A stretch of DNA of 64,000 nucleotides from Magnetofaba australis IT-1. GTDB lineage: Bacteria > Pseudomonadota > Magnetococcia > Magnetococcales > Magnetococcaceae. A model generated the notes under the pieces. It had not been told where the DNA came from, ran no database searches, and was given only the letters and a program-made list of their open reading frames with translations. The stretch spans positions 685,217 through 749,216 of the forward strand of contig NZ_LVJN01000018.1 of the NCBI RefSeq assembly GCF_002109495.1. Reading direction: 5' to 3'. Made by a program: the position numbers and the translations under genes. Below are positions 27,886 to 36,792 of this stretch, in pieces (position 1 is the first letter of the stretch; each line of letters starts with the position of its first letter).

Positions 27886-28470
27886 TTACACAAGAGAGCA
27901 CGCCTCATCGAATTCCAGTCGCGGCGAACGCGGGAAGAGCTTATCCGGGTCGCCATGGCCCAGATTGCACAGGAAGTTGGATTTGACCCGCCCGCCCGGG
28001 AAGAAGGTCTCGTCCACCAGCGCATTGTTGAAGCCCGCCATGGGGCCGCAATCGAGCCCCACCGCCCGCGCCGCCAGCATGAAATAGGCCCCCTGCAATG
28101 AGCCGTTCAAGAACGCCGTATGGGCGATCTTCTCATCCTGCCCCGCAAACCACGAGCGCGCATCGGTGTGGGGGAACAGTTTGGGCAGGGTGTCGGGGAA
28201 GTCCAGGTCGTAGGCCAGAATCGCCGTTACCGGCGCACTCATGGTCTTGTCGATATTGCCTGCATCAAGGGTAGGCTTGAGCCGCGCCTTACCCTCGGGA
28301 GTGCGCACGAACACCACCCGCAGCGGACAGCAGTTGGCCGCGGTGGGGCCGAATTTCATCAACTCATACAGTTCCGCCAATTGCTCGTCGCTCACTGGTT
28401 CGTCGCGCCAACCGTTGTGGCTGCGCGCTTGGCGAAACAGCAGATCACGCGCTTGTTCATCCAGGGACAT
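27886..28470 (-). CDS. rutE: RutE/HadB-type nitroreductase family protein (malonic semialdehyde reductase)
   Basis: A 194-aa FMN-dependent nitroreductase-fold enzyme. [40 protein letters not shown] is the typical RutE N-terminus. [48 protein letters not shown] matches the C-terminal FMN/NAD(P)H region. E. coli RutE reduces malonic semialdehyde to 3-hydroxypropionate in pyrimidine breakdown. No other rut gene is nearby, so the physiological substrate may differ. AGGAAGAG ribosome-binding site. Confidence 0.88.
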   Translation of the reverse strand: MSLDEQARDLLFRQARSHNGWRDEPVSDEQLAELYELMKFGPTAANCCPLRVVFVRTPEGKARLKPTLDAGNIDKTMSAPVTAILAYDLDFPDTLPKLFPHTDARSWFAGQDEKIAHTAFLNGSLQGAYFMLAARAVGLDCGPMAGFNNALVDETFFPGGRVKSNFLCNLGHGDPDKLFPRSPRLEFDEACSLV

Positions 28471-28705
28471 GGTCTCTTCCTGTCTTTTTGAGATTCAATC
28501 GTTAAGCGGAAAGATGCTGGGCCTCCGGCCCAGACCCGGACAGGGCGCCGCCCTTGACCCGGCAGGCCAAATGGGACAAATCCCGATTCCCTTGCACTCT
28601 CGTTAGTTTTGCTCTGTGCTCACATAAACTTGTGTGTCTGCACATAATTCTCACGACACCATTCCAACTCAGCATAGCCATTTTTTCAACAGAGCAAAAT
28701 GTTGC

Positions 28706-29872
28706 TCAGTTTCCACTCTCTTGCTCTCTTTGCAATTGCCACCCAGCCAACGCCGGGAACGCCAGCATGCCCACGCACACGCCCATCACCCCCGCCCAGC
28801 CCCAGGTCTGGAACGCCAATCCCGACGCGCTCACCCCCAGCCAGCCGCCCAAATAGTAGAACAGCACGTACAGCGCGTTGGCGCGACCATGACCATGGGC
28901 CAGCGCGCGATTGAGCGCGCCAACGGAGGCGGCGTGCACCGTGAAGAACCCGGCGCACAGCAGCAGCAGCGCCGCCACCACGCCGCTCAACCACGGCAAC
29001 GCCGACAGCAGCACCGAAGCGAACGTCACCGCCGCCCCCGCCAGCAGCGTCGAACCGCTGCCCCAGCGGTTGGCGATCTTGCCCGCCATCGGGCCGATAA
29101 AGATGCCCATGATATAGACGAGATAGACCGCCGTAATGGCGTTGGTGGAGAGGGCGAACGGCGGTTGCGCCAGCCGAAACGGCAAGTAATTGAATAGGGA
29201 GGAGAAGACGAAGAAGCTGCCCATGCCGCTAAACACCAGACGCAGCACGCGCCACTGGCGGATCAGGTCGAGGAAGCCCACCCGGCTGGCGTGATCGGGC
29301 CGCACGCGCTTGCCTTCGCGGGGCAACAGCCACCAGGCGATCACGGTGGAGACGATGGTGAGCGCAGCGGCGCTGACCAGGGCATAGCGCCAGTGCAGCG
29401 GCGGGTGAATCCAGCCGCCGAGCAGACGTCCGCCCAATCCGCCCAACACCGTGGCGGCGACGTAACTGCCCATGATGACGTTGAGGCGATCCGGCGGCAG
29501 CACCCGCGCCAGATAGGCGGCCAGACAAGTGGTCAACGCCGGGATGAACAGCCCCTGGGTAAAGCGCCCCGCCACATGCCAACTGAGCGCATCCGCCGTG
29601 GAGGTGAACAGCCCGGCGGCGGCAATCATCAATCCGCCCAGCAGAATGATGGGACGCACCGGCAGGGCGTCGGCCAGCAGGCCAAACGGGATATTGGCCA
29701 GGGTGATGCCGAGAATGACGGCGGAGATGCTCCACGCCGCCTCGGCCACGGAGACGCCGAACTCCTGCTGCAGAACCGGCAGCACCGGCTGGGTCAGGTA
29801 GATATTGGTAAACCCCGACGCCACCAGCGCAAACACAACAATCTGCAGAGTGTGGGCGGAGGGGGTTCGCAT
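28706..29872 (-). CDS. MFS transporter (YnfM-like efflux family)
   Basis: A 388-aa 12-helix major facilitator. NIYLTQPVLPVLQQEFGVS in helix 1 and FGLLADALPVRP after helix 2 are typical of the YnfM/arabinose-efflux-like group. RFTQGLFIPALTTCLAAYLARVLPPDRLNVIMGSYVAATVLGGLGGRLLGG follows. The ATG at 29870-29872 gives a standard N-terminus; an in-frame GTG at 29932 is possible. The gap to rutE (28471-28705) has two GC-rich hairpins (CTGGGCC/GGCCCAG) and no gene. Confidence 0.87.
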   Translation of the reverse strand: MRTPSAHTLQIVVFALVASGFTNIYLTQPVLPVLQQEFGVSVAEAAWSISAVILGITLANIPFGLLADALPVRPIILLGGLMIAAAGLFTSTADALSWHVAGRFTQGLFIPALTTCLAAYLARVLPPDRLNVIMGSYVAATVLGGLGGRLLGGWIHPPLHWRYALVSAAALTIVSTVIAWWLLPREGKRVRPDHASRVGFLDLIRQWRVLRLVFSGMGSFFVFSSLFNYLPFRLAQPPFALSTNAITAVYLVYIMGIFIGPMAGKIANRWGSGSTLLAGAAVTFASVLLSALPWLSGVVAALLLLCAGFFTVHAASVGALNRALAHGHGRANALYVLFYYLGGWLGVSASGLAFQTWGWAGVMGVCVGMLAFPALAGWQLQREQESGN

Positions 29873-30146
29873 GGCGGGCGGTTTTGCGCAGGAGGGATAG
29901 GAGTCGAGCCCAGAATTCCTGACGCCCTTCACGAGCGGGCATCAGGGATTCATCATTGCAGCAGATGTACGACTTAGCAAATTCAAACACCGGCTATTTC
30001 AAAGATTTTCAGGGCGCATCAGTTGGGGGGATAGAGTCGCTCGCATTCAAAAGTGAGCATATGGGCGCTGGAAGATATCGAGGACTACGCCCTCGAGCTG
30101 TGCTGGTTCAGCGGAAACATGACAACCGTCTAAACCAAAATATCAG

Positions 30147-31130
30147 TTAGCTGTTCGCCTTTTCAGCCATTTTTTGGGATGGCTGAAAAGACTGCTTTTG
30201 GTGCGTCGTCCGACGCCGTTCTCTGGCCGCCTCAAGCTTTTCATCTCGTTCGGCCAGGATCTGCACATGCCGCCCTTCCAGGCGATCCTGTGGGGTGACG
30301 TAGTCGATGGCGCTATGGAGCCGCCGGGTGTTGTAATGCTCGACGTACTTTCCCACAACCCGTTGGGCATCTTCCAGCGATAATGGCGTCTGAGGCCGAA
30401 TGCACTCACGCTTCAAACTACCGTGAAAACGCTCCAGTTTTCCGTTGCTCTGCGGATAGTAAGGCGAAGTCCTCACATGCGTCATGCCGGATTCCCGGAT
30501 GAACGCCTTAAAATCGTTGGCAACGAACTGCGGCCCATTGTCTGAGATCAGCCGCGGCTTAGCTTCCGGATAGGCCTCCTGAGCTCGGAGCAGGACCACT
30601 TCAACCTCATCTTCCTTCATCGACTCACGAATCTCCCAGTGGAGGATAAACCTGCTACATCCATCCAGGACACTGCACAGATAGTAGAACGTCCCCTGGA
30701 TATTCAGATAGGAGATGTCCACATGCCAGTGTTTATGCGGCTCCGAAGGCTGTTTGAACCCTGTGCCCTTCTGCGAGGGCGGTGGGCTCCAACGACGCAT
30801 CAGCCCGGCAGTTCTGAGCACACGCAGCACTGAAGAGGGGCTGACCGCCACCACGCCTGCATCCAGCATCATGTAGGTCAGGCGCCGATAGCCCTCTGAC
30901 GGATGTTCATGGAAAAAGGCGACAATCGCTTCCCTTTCCCAATCGTCCAGCCAAAAATCTCGGGGAATACGGCCATTGTGGTCGTTAACCATTCCATAGC
31001 GCTTGCGCCATGAATAGAACTTGCCCCTTTGCACGCCTATCCAGTTGATAATTCGGCTCGTGTCGATTTCGCTCTTGTCTGACCAAAACGCCACGAAATC
31101 CACCACCGAATCCCGTATGTCCGGCTCCAC
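30147..31130 (-). CDS. IS3-family OrfB (rve integrase domain)
   Basis: A 327-aa DDE catalytic part. An N-terminal HTH-like segment and HPSEGYRRLTYMMLD precede the catalytic core. The core shows HWHVDISYLNIQGTFYYL (first D), RLISDNGPQFVANDFK (second D), and YYPQSNGKLERFHGSLKRE (E), followed by YNTRRLHSAIDYVTPQDRL. It is intact and the same as in copy C except for single residues. Read as OrfB from GTG or, more likely, as the C-terminal part of OrfAB after the frameshift. Confidence 0.93.
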   Translation of the reverse strand: MEPDIRDSVVDFVAFWSDKSEIDTSRIINWIGVQRGKFYSWRKRYGMVNDHNGRIPRDFWLDDWEREAIVAFFHEHPSEGYRRLTYMMLDAGVVAVSPSSVLRVLRTAGLMRRWSPPPSQKGTGFKQPSEPHKHWHVDISYLNIQGTFYYLCSVLDGCSRFILHWEIRESMKEDEVEVVLLRAQEAYPEAKPRLISDNGPQFVANDFKAFIRESGMTHVRTSPYYPQSNGKLERFHGSLKRECIRPQTPLSLEDAQRVVGKYVEHYNTRRLHSAIDYVTPQDRLEGRHVQILAERDEKLEAARERRRTTHQKQSFQPSQKMAEKANS

Positions 31131-31141
31131 CCAGCAGCCGT

Positions 31142-31444
31142 TCAGCTCACCCCAAGACTTTTTTTTAGCGCAACATGCGCCTCAAGAAGCTCGGACATAA
31201 CTTCATTTTTGGTTGCCAACTTCGCTTCTAGTTCGGCAATCTGTCGGTCACAAGCCTTTTGGCCGCGTTTATCAGACAAGGCCGCTTCGCCGTTCTCAAA
31301 CAAAGCCTTTTGCCAGCGATAGTACTGGCTGGGCTGAATGCCCGCCTCGTCGCACAGATCCGAGAGAACCACCTTCTCGACCAGGTGACGGCGCACATAG
31401 CCTACCTTCTGCTCAGCCGTAAATCTCCGCTTCTTCCGTTCCAT
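31142..31444 (-). CDS. IS3-family OrfA (HTH)
   Basis: A 100-aa DNA-binding subunit: helix-turn-helix around VLSDLCDEAGIQPSQYYRWQKALF, then a leucine-zipper-like coiled coil (RQIAELEAKLATKNEVMSELLEAH). It ends just after the A8G slippery run. Intact. Confidence 0.92.
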   Translation of the reverse strand: MERKKRRFTAEQKVGYVRRHLVEKVVLSDLCDEAGIQPSQYYRWQKALFENGEAALSDKRGQKACDRQIAELEAKLATKNEVMSELLEAHVALKKSLGVS

Positions 31445-31565
31445 ACAAACCTCCGCTTATTATCTACACATTATAAACGGCTTGTTTGTCATTTTCCAAC
31501 TGAGCCGAAACAGTGTCACTCTGGATTCAAACGACTATCGGCGCCCTTGTGCAACGCTCAAACGC

Positions 31566-31595
31566 AAAAAAGCCAGCGGCAACGCTGGCTTTTTT
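31566..31595. terminator. Bidirectional terminator beside ppk2
   Basis: AAAAAAGCCAGCG-GCAA-CGCTGGCTTTTTT is symmetric with A and T runs on both sides, 25 bp after the ppk2 stop (minus strand). Confidence 0.9.
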
Positions 31596-31620
31596 GCTCG
31601 ATCAGGATGTACGCCGAGAA

Positions 31621-33204
31621 TTATCCGGCGTTTTTCAGCGCTTTTTCCAAGGCGTCGCAGTAGGTGCGCACCACTTTGACCCGCGCATAGTATTTGCTGT
31701 TGCCCTCCACCAGGGTCCACGGCGCGATGTGGGTGGAGGTGCGCTCCACCATGTCGTTGACGGCGTTTTCATACTCGCCCCACTTGTCGCGGTTGCGCCA
31801 ATCCTCGTCGGTGAGCTTCCAGCGCTTATAGGGCGTCTCTTCACGCGCCTTGAAGCGCGCCAACTGCTCCTCGTCGGAGATCTGAATCCAGTATTTGACC
31901 AGCACGATGCCGTGCTGCACCAACTGCTCCTCGAAGTCGTTGATCTCGGCGTAGGCGCGGCGCCACTCGGACTCGGTGGCGAACCCCTCCACCCGCTCCA
32001 CCAGCACCCGACCATACCAGGAGCGGTCGAAAATGGTCACCTTGCCCGCCCGCGACAGATGCCGCCAGAAGCGCCACAGGTAGTGGTGACGGCGCTCCTC
32101 CTCGGAGGGCGCGGCAATGGGAATCACGCGCACATCGCGGGCGTCCATGGCGGCGGTGGTGCGCCGAATCGCGCCCCCCTTGCCCGCCGCATCGGCGCCT
32201 TCAAACACCAGCAGCGAGGAGATGCCGCGCGCCTGCGCCCGACGATAGAGCCCGTTCAACCGCGCCTGCTCCCGCGACAGCTCCACCTTGTAGCTCTTCT
32301 TGTCCAGCGCCTTGGTCAGATCCATATTGGCCAGCACGCTGGCGCCGCGCACTTTCTCCCGCCCGCGGCGCACCAACTCGTCCACGGTCTCGGCCTCATC
32401 CTCCTGCTTGGATTCCGCCTCGGCCTCGGCTTCGGCCTTGGCGGCTTTGGCTTCAGCAGCTTTGGCGGCGGCCATGGCCTTCAGGTGAACCTCGGTGTCA
32501 TCCAGGTGCTGGGTCACCAGATCGCGAATCACCGTCATCACCTTCAAGATGCGATAGCGCGAATCCGCCCCCTCCACCAAGGTCCACGGCGCCGGACCGG
32601 TGCTGGTGCGCTGAATGGCGCGCTCGGAGACCTGAATAAAGCGGTCGTACATCTCAAAGTGCTTCCAGTGGGTTTTGGTAATACGCCAACTCTGCAGCGG
32701 ATCCTTCTCGAGGACCTTCAGACGCTTGCGCTGCGCCTCCTTGCCCAGGTGCATCCAAAACTTGATCACCAGCGCGCCGTCATCGCACAGCATCTTCTCA
32801 AACGCCAGAATGCGGTTGAGTTGGTTTTCAAACTTATCCTCATCGGTGCGCTTGTAGACCCGATCCAAAACCGGTTGCGAATACCAGGAGCTCAGGAACA
32901 TGCCGAACTGCCCCTTGGTGGGCAGATCACGCCAGTAACGCCAATACTCGGGCCGTTCGCGCTCCACATCGGAGTGCTCGGAATAGGCGTGGGTGACCAT
33001 CCAACGCGGGTCCATCCACTCGTTGATGGTGTTGACCGTCTCGCTCTTGCCTGCGCCGTCCACCCCGGCAAACACCAGAATCACCGGCAGATTGAATTTG
33101 CGCAGCCGCTGCTGCAGCTCCAACATCTCAATGCGCATGGCGCCCGCGACAGCGTCGTACTCTTTTTTGGAGATCTTCTGACCGAGTTCGGCGGTTTCAA
33201 ACAT
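31621..33204 (-). CDS. pap: Two-domain PPK2-family polyphosphate:AMP phosphotransferase
   Basis: A 527-aa cytoplasmic kinase with tandem PPK2 domains that uses polyphosphate to phosphorylate AMP (class II). Domain 1 (about 35-245) has Walker A GVDGAGKSE at 47-55 and FLSSWYSQPVLDR. An Ala/Glu-rich linker (about 248-280) follows. Domain 2 (about 300-520) has GADAAGKGGAIRR and FDRSWYGRVLVERVEGF with YAEINDFEEQL. The degenerate first domain and intact second domain match Acinetobacter Pap. Polyphosphate is common in sulfur oxidisers. The gene is alone, with its own terminator. Confidence 0.93.
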   Translation of the reverse strand: MFETAELGQKISKKEYDAVAGAMRIEMLELQQRLRKFNLPVILVFAGVDGAGKSETVNTINEWMDPRWMVTHAYSEHSDVERERPEYWRYWRDLPTKGQFGMFLSSWYSQPVLDRVYKRTDEDKFENQLNRILAFEKMLCDDGALVIKFWMHLGKEAQRKRLKVLEKDPLQSWRITKTHWKHFEMYDRFIQVSERAIQRTSTGPAPWTLVEGADSRYRILKVMTVIRDLVTQHLDDTEVHLKAMAAAKAAEAKAAKAEAEAEAESKQEDEAETVDELVRRGREKVRGASVLANMDLTKALDKKSYKVELSREQARLNGLYRRAQARGISSLLVFEGADAAGKGGAIRRTTAAMDARDVRVIPIAAPSEEERRHHYLWRFWRHLSRAGKVTIFDRSWYGRVLVERVEGFATESEWRRAYAEINDFEEQLVQHGIVLVKYWIQISDEEQLARFKAREETPYKRWKLTDEDWRNRDKWGEYENAVNDMVERTSTHIAPWTLVEGNSKYYARVKVVRTYCDALEKALKNAG

Positions 33205-33421
33205 GATGTGAGACCTTTTGAGTCAATGAGCCCAACGCGAAGCGGGATGGGATGAACAGGACGCAACAGCCAACCGGGAAGCGACGAGAATCCACGCCCG
33301 GGCGATCACCATAAAAAAAATTGTTCAGCATATCAAGCGGTCAGTTGGCCCGTTTCCTCCCACGCCAACAAACGTGCTGCGCAGCCCCTTGATATGCGTG
33401 CCCGCACACGCCTGAAAAGTG

Positions 33422-33453
33422 AAAAAGAGCCCCTAAAACCGGGGCTCTTTTTC
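33422..33453 (-). terminator. Terminator of the DsrE-like gene
   Basis: AAAAAGAGCCCC-GGTTTTA-GGGGCTCTTTTTC, 26 bp after the stop on the minus strand. Also functional in the opposite orientation by symmetry. The remainder of the 33205-33478 gap shows no gene. Confidence 0.88.
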
Positions 33454-33478
33454 TCGACTGGACAGAGGTGAGCGCCTA

Positions 33479-33916
33479 TTACGGACGGATGTAGGCGTAG
33501 CCCTGCTCCTGCAACTCAATGATGCGCACCACCCCTGCCGGGGTCACGCTGACGCCCTCCGACAGCACCGGGGCCTTGCCGGTTTTGCGCTCCACCTTCT
33601 TCATGGTGTTGCCGCAGGCGGTAAAGTGAATATCCTGTTTGCTCAAGCTCACCACGCGGGCCGCTTCCGGGCTCTTGGCGGTCAGAATCCCCAGACCGGG
33701 ACCGTACGCCACCACCTCCACGGCGACGTTATCCATGCCGTAGTCTTTTTGCATGTTCACCGCATTATTCAGCGCAATTTTCCATGTTTGCGGATCGTTC
33801 TCGCTGACTTGGATCACCACCTTGTGTTCAGGATCAAAGTCGCCTGCGCGCGCCGGGCTCGCCCACACCGTCAGAGCCATCACCCCCGCACACGCCAGCG
33901 TCAGAAACTTGTTCAT
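33479..33916 (-). CDS. Periplasmic DsrE/DsrF-like protein
   Basis: A 145-aa protein with a Sec signal peptide (MNKFLTLACAGVMALTVWASPARA-G) and a DsrE-like domain: HKVVIQVSENDPQTWKIALNNAVNM, VEVVAYGPGLGIL, and a single conserved Cys in DIHFTACGNTMKKV. Cytoplasmic DsrE relays sulfane sulfur on this Cys; exported homologues occur in sulfur oxidisers but their role is not established. Start ATG at 33914-33916 follows AAGGGGA. A rhodanese with a signal peptide lies upstream on the same strand. Confidence 0.85.
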   Translation of the reverse strand: MNKFLTLACAGVMALTVWASPARAGDFDPEHKVVIQVSENDPQTWKIALNNAVNMQKDYGMDNVAVEVVAYGPGLGILTAKSPEAARVVSLSKQDIHFTACGNTMKKVERKTGKAPVLSEGVSVTPAGVVRIIELQEQGYAYIRP

Positions 33917-34093
33917 AAACATCCCCTTAAACATAAGAATATAAAGGAGTTCTTATATTGAACTCCGCCCCTGGAGCGATCCTGCCAAATTTCCTCACAG
34001 AGGTCCAGAGAAAGGGGAATTATTCTTGTTTCGAATACGGTTTGCATCCAGCGCTCAGTCTCCGCGCAAGGCGCAGAGCAAAGCTGTCAGCGT

Positions 34094-34546
34094 TTATTTC
34101 TCAACAGGATAACCCGCAGCGGACCAAGCGTGCATGCCGTTACGGAAGTAGTAGAGTTTGGCGTAGTCCCAGAACACCGCGGTCTCCACCGCCACCGAAC
34201 TGAGTACGCCGCGATCGCAGTAGATCACCACCTCCTGGTCCGGCTGCGCCACCTGCGCCAGACTCTCAGCGCTGAACCCTTTGTCCAGATAGAGGTGCGT
34301 GGCGTTGGGAATATGGCCCGTCGCCCAGCGCGCGTCTTTGCGCACATCGACGAATGCCACTCCCTTTTGCCACAGGGCGTAAGCGGCAGCGGCGTCGATG
34401 GTGGTCGCCTCATCCACCGATTGCGGAATATCGCCATCCGGCACGTCGGCGTCATCGGAAGCCCACACCGGCGTCAGTGGCGCAATCAGCGCAAGCGCCA
34501 GCAGCAACACCCGTAATCCGTTCCACGCTCTCACTTGCGCCTTCAT
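34094..34546 (-). CDS. Periplasmic single-domain rhodanese
   Basis: A 150-aa exported rhodanese (sulfurtransferase). Signal peptide at about 1-30 (LLLALALIAPLTPVWA-S); rhodanese domain with FVDVRKDARWATGHIPNATHL and the active loop IYCDRGVLSS, with catalytic Cys present. The ATG at 34544-34546 gives the signal peptide; the longer in-frame ORF does not. A role in periplasmic sulfane-sulfur transfer or cyanide detoxification is likely. Neighbours are a DsrE-like protein and a 135-aa unknown. Confidence 0.87.
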   Translation of the reverse strand: MKAQVRAWNGLRVLLLALALIAPLTPVWASDDADVPDGDIPQSVDEATTIDAAAAYALWQKGVAFVDVRKDARWATGHIPNATHLYLDKGFSAESLAQVAQPDQEVVIYCDRGVLSSVAVETAVFWDYAKLYYFRNGMHAWSAAGYPVEK

Positions 34547-34679
34547 TTCACGCCCCCCCTGCGTTGACGCCTTGCGGCGCGCTCTCGCTGACGACACAGA
34601 ACCCTGCGTCGCTCCCCTTTTTTTGGTTCCCCCTGATGCGGACTCTCGGCAAGCGAAACCATCGCCGCGTATCGTGCGT

Positions 34680-35087
34680 TTACCCCTCGTGGCGCTTGCA
34701 CAAGGGACGGTCATCCGGGGTCTCCACCGCCTGCACGATGGCCTCCACCAGCGTCTGAATCTCCGGCAAGTCCAATGCGGCGTTGAGCTTCTGCATCAAC
34801 GCCACCTCCACCGGGGCGAAACTGCGGCGTCCATCGCCCAACGTCACCCAGATGCCGCTCACCGCAAAGCTCTCGGCGTCTTCACTGGTGACCAAACTTT
34901 CCGTCTCATCCATCAGTTGGTCATAGCGCGCCTCCACCGCGTCAAGCAGGGCGTCGTCGATCTCTTCGCTCACCTCCACCAGATGCCCCAATTCGTCGGA
35001 TTTGGCTGACGCTACGACCCCTTTTTCGCGCAAAAACATTATAAATTGAGCTTGAATATCTTCATGAAAGAACATGTATTCATACAT
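34680..35087 (-). CDS. Conserved-looking acidic protein of unknown function
   Basis: A 135-aa soluble acidic protein from the ATG at 35085-35087 (AAGGTCG upstream). It starts MYEYMFFHEDIQAQFIMFLREKG, an alpha/beta-looking N-terminus, and has a long acidic central helix (SEEIDDALLDAVEARYDQLMDE). I do not recognise the family. It is the first gene before the rhodanese on the minus strand, 133 bp away. No signal peptide. Confidence 0.6.
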   Translation of the reverse strand: MYEYMFFHEDIQAQFIMFLREKGVVASAKSDELGHLVEVSEEIDDALLDAVEARYDQLMDETESLVTSEDAESFAVSGIWVTLGDGRRSFAPVEVALMQKLNAALDLPEIQTLVEAIVQAVETPDDRPLCKRHEG

Positions 35088-35451
35088 CGGTGCGACCTTG
35101 TTAGCGAGAGGTTGTCCAGGGCGTGGCGCAAAACCTGCGCCCGCCACAGCGCCACAGCATGGGCAGGCGCCCAGGTATTGTCAATTGCCTTGCGTTATCA
35201 GATCAATAGCCAAGCGCCACGCGCGCGATATAGTCGCTTGAATTCAGAATGACTCACATCCAAACACTCAAATGTTTGCGTGACATAGGCCCGTCATGCG
35301 CTGACTATTGGCCGCCGACTGGTCGGCGGCGGGGTCTGGGGGCTTTGCCCCCAGCGGGTGTAATGGAATGGTCCGCTCCGCTACCCAAACGGCCTCGCAA
35401 TGGGCCAAGATGGTGGTGTGTTTTTCCATCTCAACGGAGTCGGAGCGGACC

Positions 35452-36493
35452 ATGAGCAATCATATCGAAAACGGACAGGTACGGGTACTGGGTATTGATC
35501 TGGGCAAGAGCGTGTTTCAGTTGCATGGCGTCGATGCGCGCGGCAAGAGCGTTCTGAAACAGCGCTTGAAACGAGATAAGTTACTGGAGTTCATGGCGCA
35601 ACTGCCGCCGTGCCTGGTGGGGATGGAAGCCAGTAGCGGCGCCCACCATTGGGCGCGGAAATTTCAGGGATATGGGCATGAGACGCGTCTGATGGCGCCG
35701 CAATATGTGAAGCCCTACGTCAAGCGGCAAGAACGACAGCGTGGACGCCGAAGCGATTTGCGAAGCGGTCCAGCGTCCGAATATGCGTTTTGTGGGGATC
35801 AAAAGCGTTGCCCAGCAAGAGATTTTGGCGTTGCATCGGGTGCGCAGTCTGGCGGTGAAGAACCGCACGGCGTTGGTGAACCAGATTCGCGGACTGCTTG
35901 CCGAGTATGGGATTGTCTTTCCCAAGAGCATCAAACAGGCGCGGCGGGCGATTGTGCTGATTTTGAGTGATGAGAGCTCGGAAATGAGCGCCAATTTTCG
36001 CGTAATTCTGGAGGATGAGCGCGATGAGCTGGCGCATTTGGATGAGCGCATCGGCAAATATGAGCGTGAGATTGAGGCGCTGGCCAAGGCGGAGCCGCAG
36101 TGTCGATTGCTGATGACGATCCCGGGAGTGGGGCCAATCACGGCGACGGCGCTGTTGGCGTCGGTGGGGGATGTGCGGGCGTTTAAGAATGGCCGAGAGC
36201 TGTCGGCGTGGATAGGGTTGGTTCCCAATCAGCACTCCACAGGGGGCAAGGCGTGGCTGACGGGGATCAGCAAGCGTGGCAATGGTTATCTTCGCACCTT
36301 GTTGATTCATGGCGCGCGGGCGGTGTTGCGTGTAGCGGAGAAAAAGCCGGACCGCCGCAGCCGGTGGGTGGTGTCGGTGTCGGAACGCCGCGGCGCGAAT
36401 AAAGCGGTGGTGGCGCTGGCCAACCGCATGGCGCGCAGCGCATGGGCGATGCTGGTGAAGCAGGAGGCCTATCAGGTCAGAGCCACTGTGTAG
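35452..36493 (+). pseudogene. IS110/IS1111-type transposase, frameshifted
   Basis: The same protein as copy 1 (about 347 aa when repaired). Here the N-terminal MEASSGAHHWARKF junction is intact, but two bases are missing near 35728 (GCGGCAAGAAC where copy 1 has GCGGCACAAGAAC). This breaks the frame just before DSVDAEAICEAV. The downstream frame (from about 35741) is open to the stop and includes the Tnp_20 domain. Each copy therefore carries a different lesion. Confidence 0.87.
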
Positions 36494-36792
36494 AGAGAGT
36501 GCAATACAACTCTAAAAGAAAAACAGGCCGATAAGGAAAGAACAAGAGATCCCACCAGCCAGGTTGCGAGAGAGAGTCGAGATTGATGGCGTGAAACGGC
36601 ATAGCCCTGCGTGGCCAAAAACCTGTTCTGCCCAAGGGCCCATAGAGGTCGAGGGTGTGTTGAGGAGGGCCACGCGCAAATTCCATCAGGGCCAGAGGGC
36701 GACAAGCCCCTCATCAACAGGCCGGATACATGGGCGCAACTAAGCCTCACACATCAATGGATATTTTCTCTTGCTGTGGCGGAGCGGACCAT
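36494..36792 (+). ncRNA. Candidate guide (bridge/seek) RNA region of IS1111-like copy 2
   Basis: ORF-free segment conserved with copy 1. It contains GGGTGTG (36653-36659), matching the left target GCGGGTGT|G, ATACATGGGC (36726-36735), the same as the right IS/target junction at 36791-36800, and AATGGA (36756-36761), equal to the left IS end. These are the matches expected of guide loops, but only the 10-mer is long enough to be unlikely by chance. Confidence 0.45.

Larger units (their letters stand above)
30099..31512 (-). mobile_element. IS3-family element, copy A
   Basis: A 1414-bp element with imperfect terminal inverted repeats (TGTGCTGGTTCAGCGGAAAC at 30099; the reverse complement of the right end starts TGTTTCGGCTCAGTTGGAAA). 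It contains orfA and orfB joined by an A8G slippery tract, giving an OrfAB transposase by -1 frameshifting as is usual for IS3. Unlike the nested copies it has no matching target duplication (flanks AGC and GTG). Confidence 0.9.
30031..31539 (+). repeat. MITE-like element copy 5, core replaced by an IS3-family element
   Basis: The left part (30031-30098) has the end ATAGAGTCGCTCGCATTCAA and hairpin A up to CCCTCGAGC. The right part (31513-31539) has only the terminal GTGTCACTCTGGATTCAAACGACTAT. Hairpins B, C, D and the conserved tract are missing. The IS lies between the two remnants. Confidence 0.7.
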
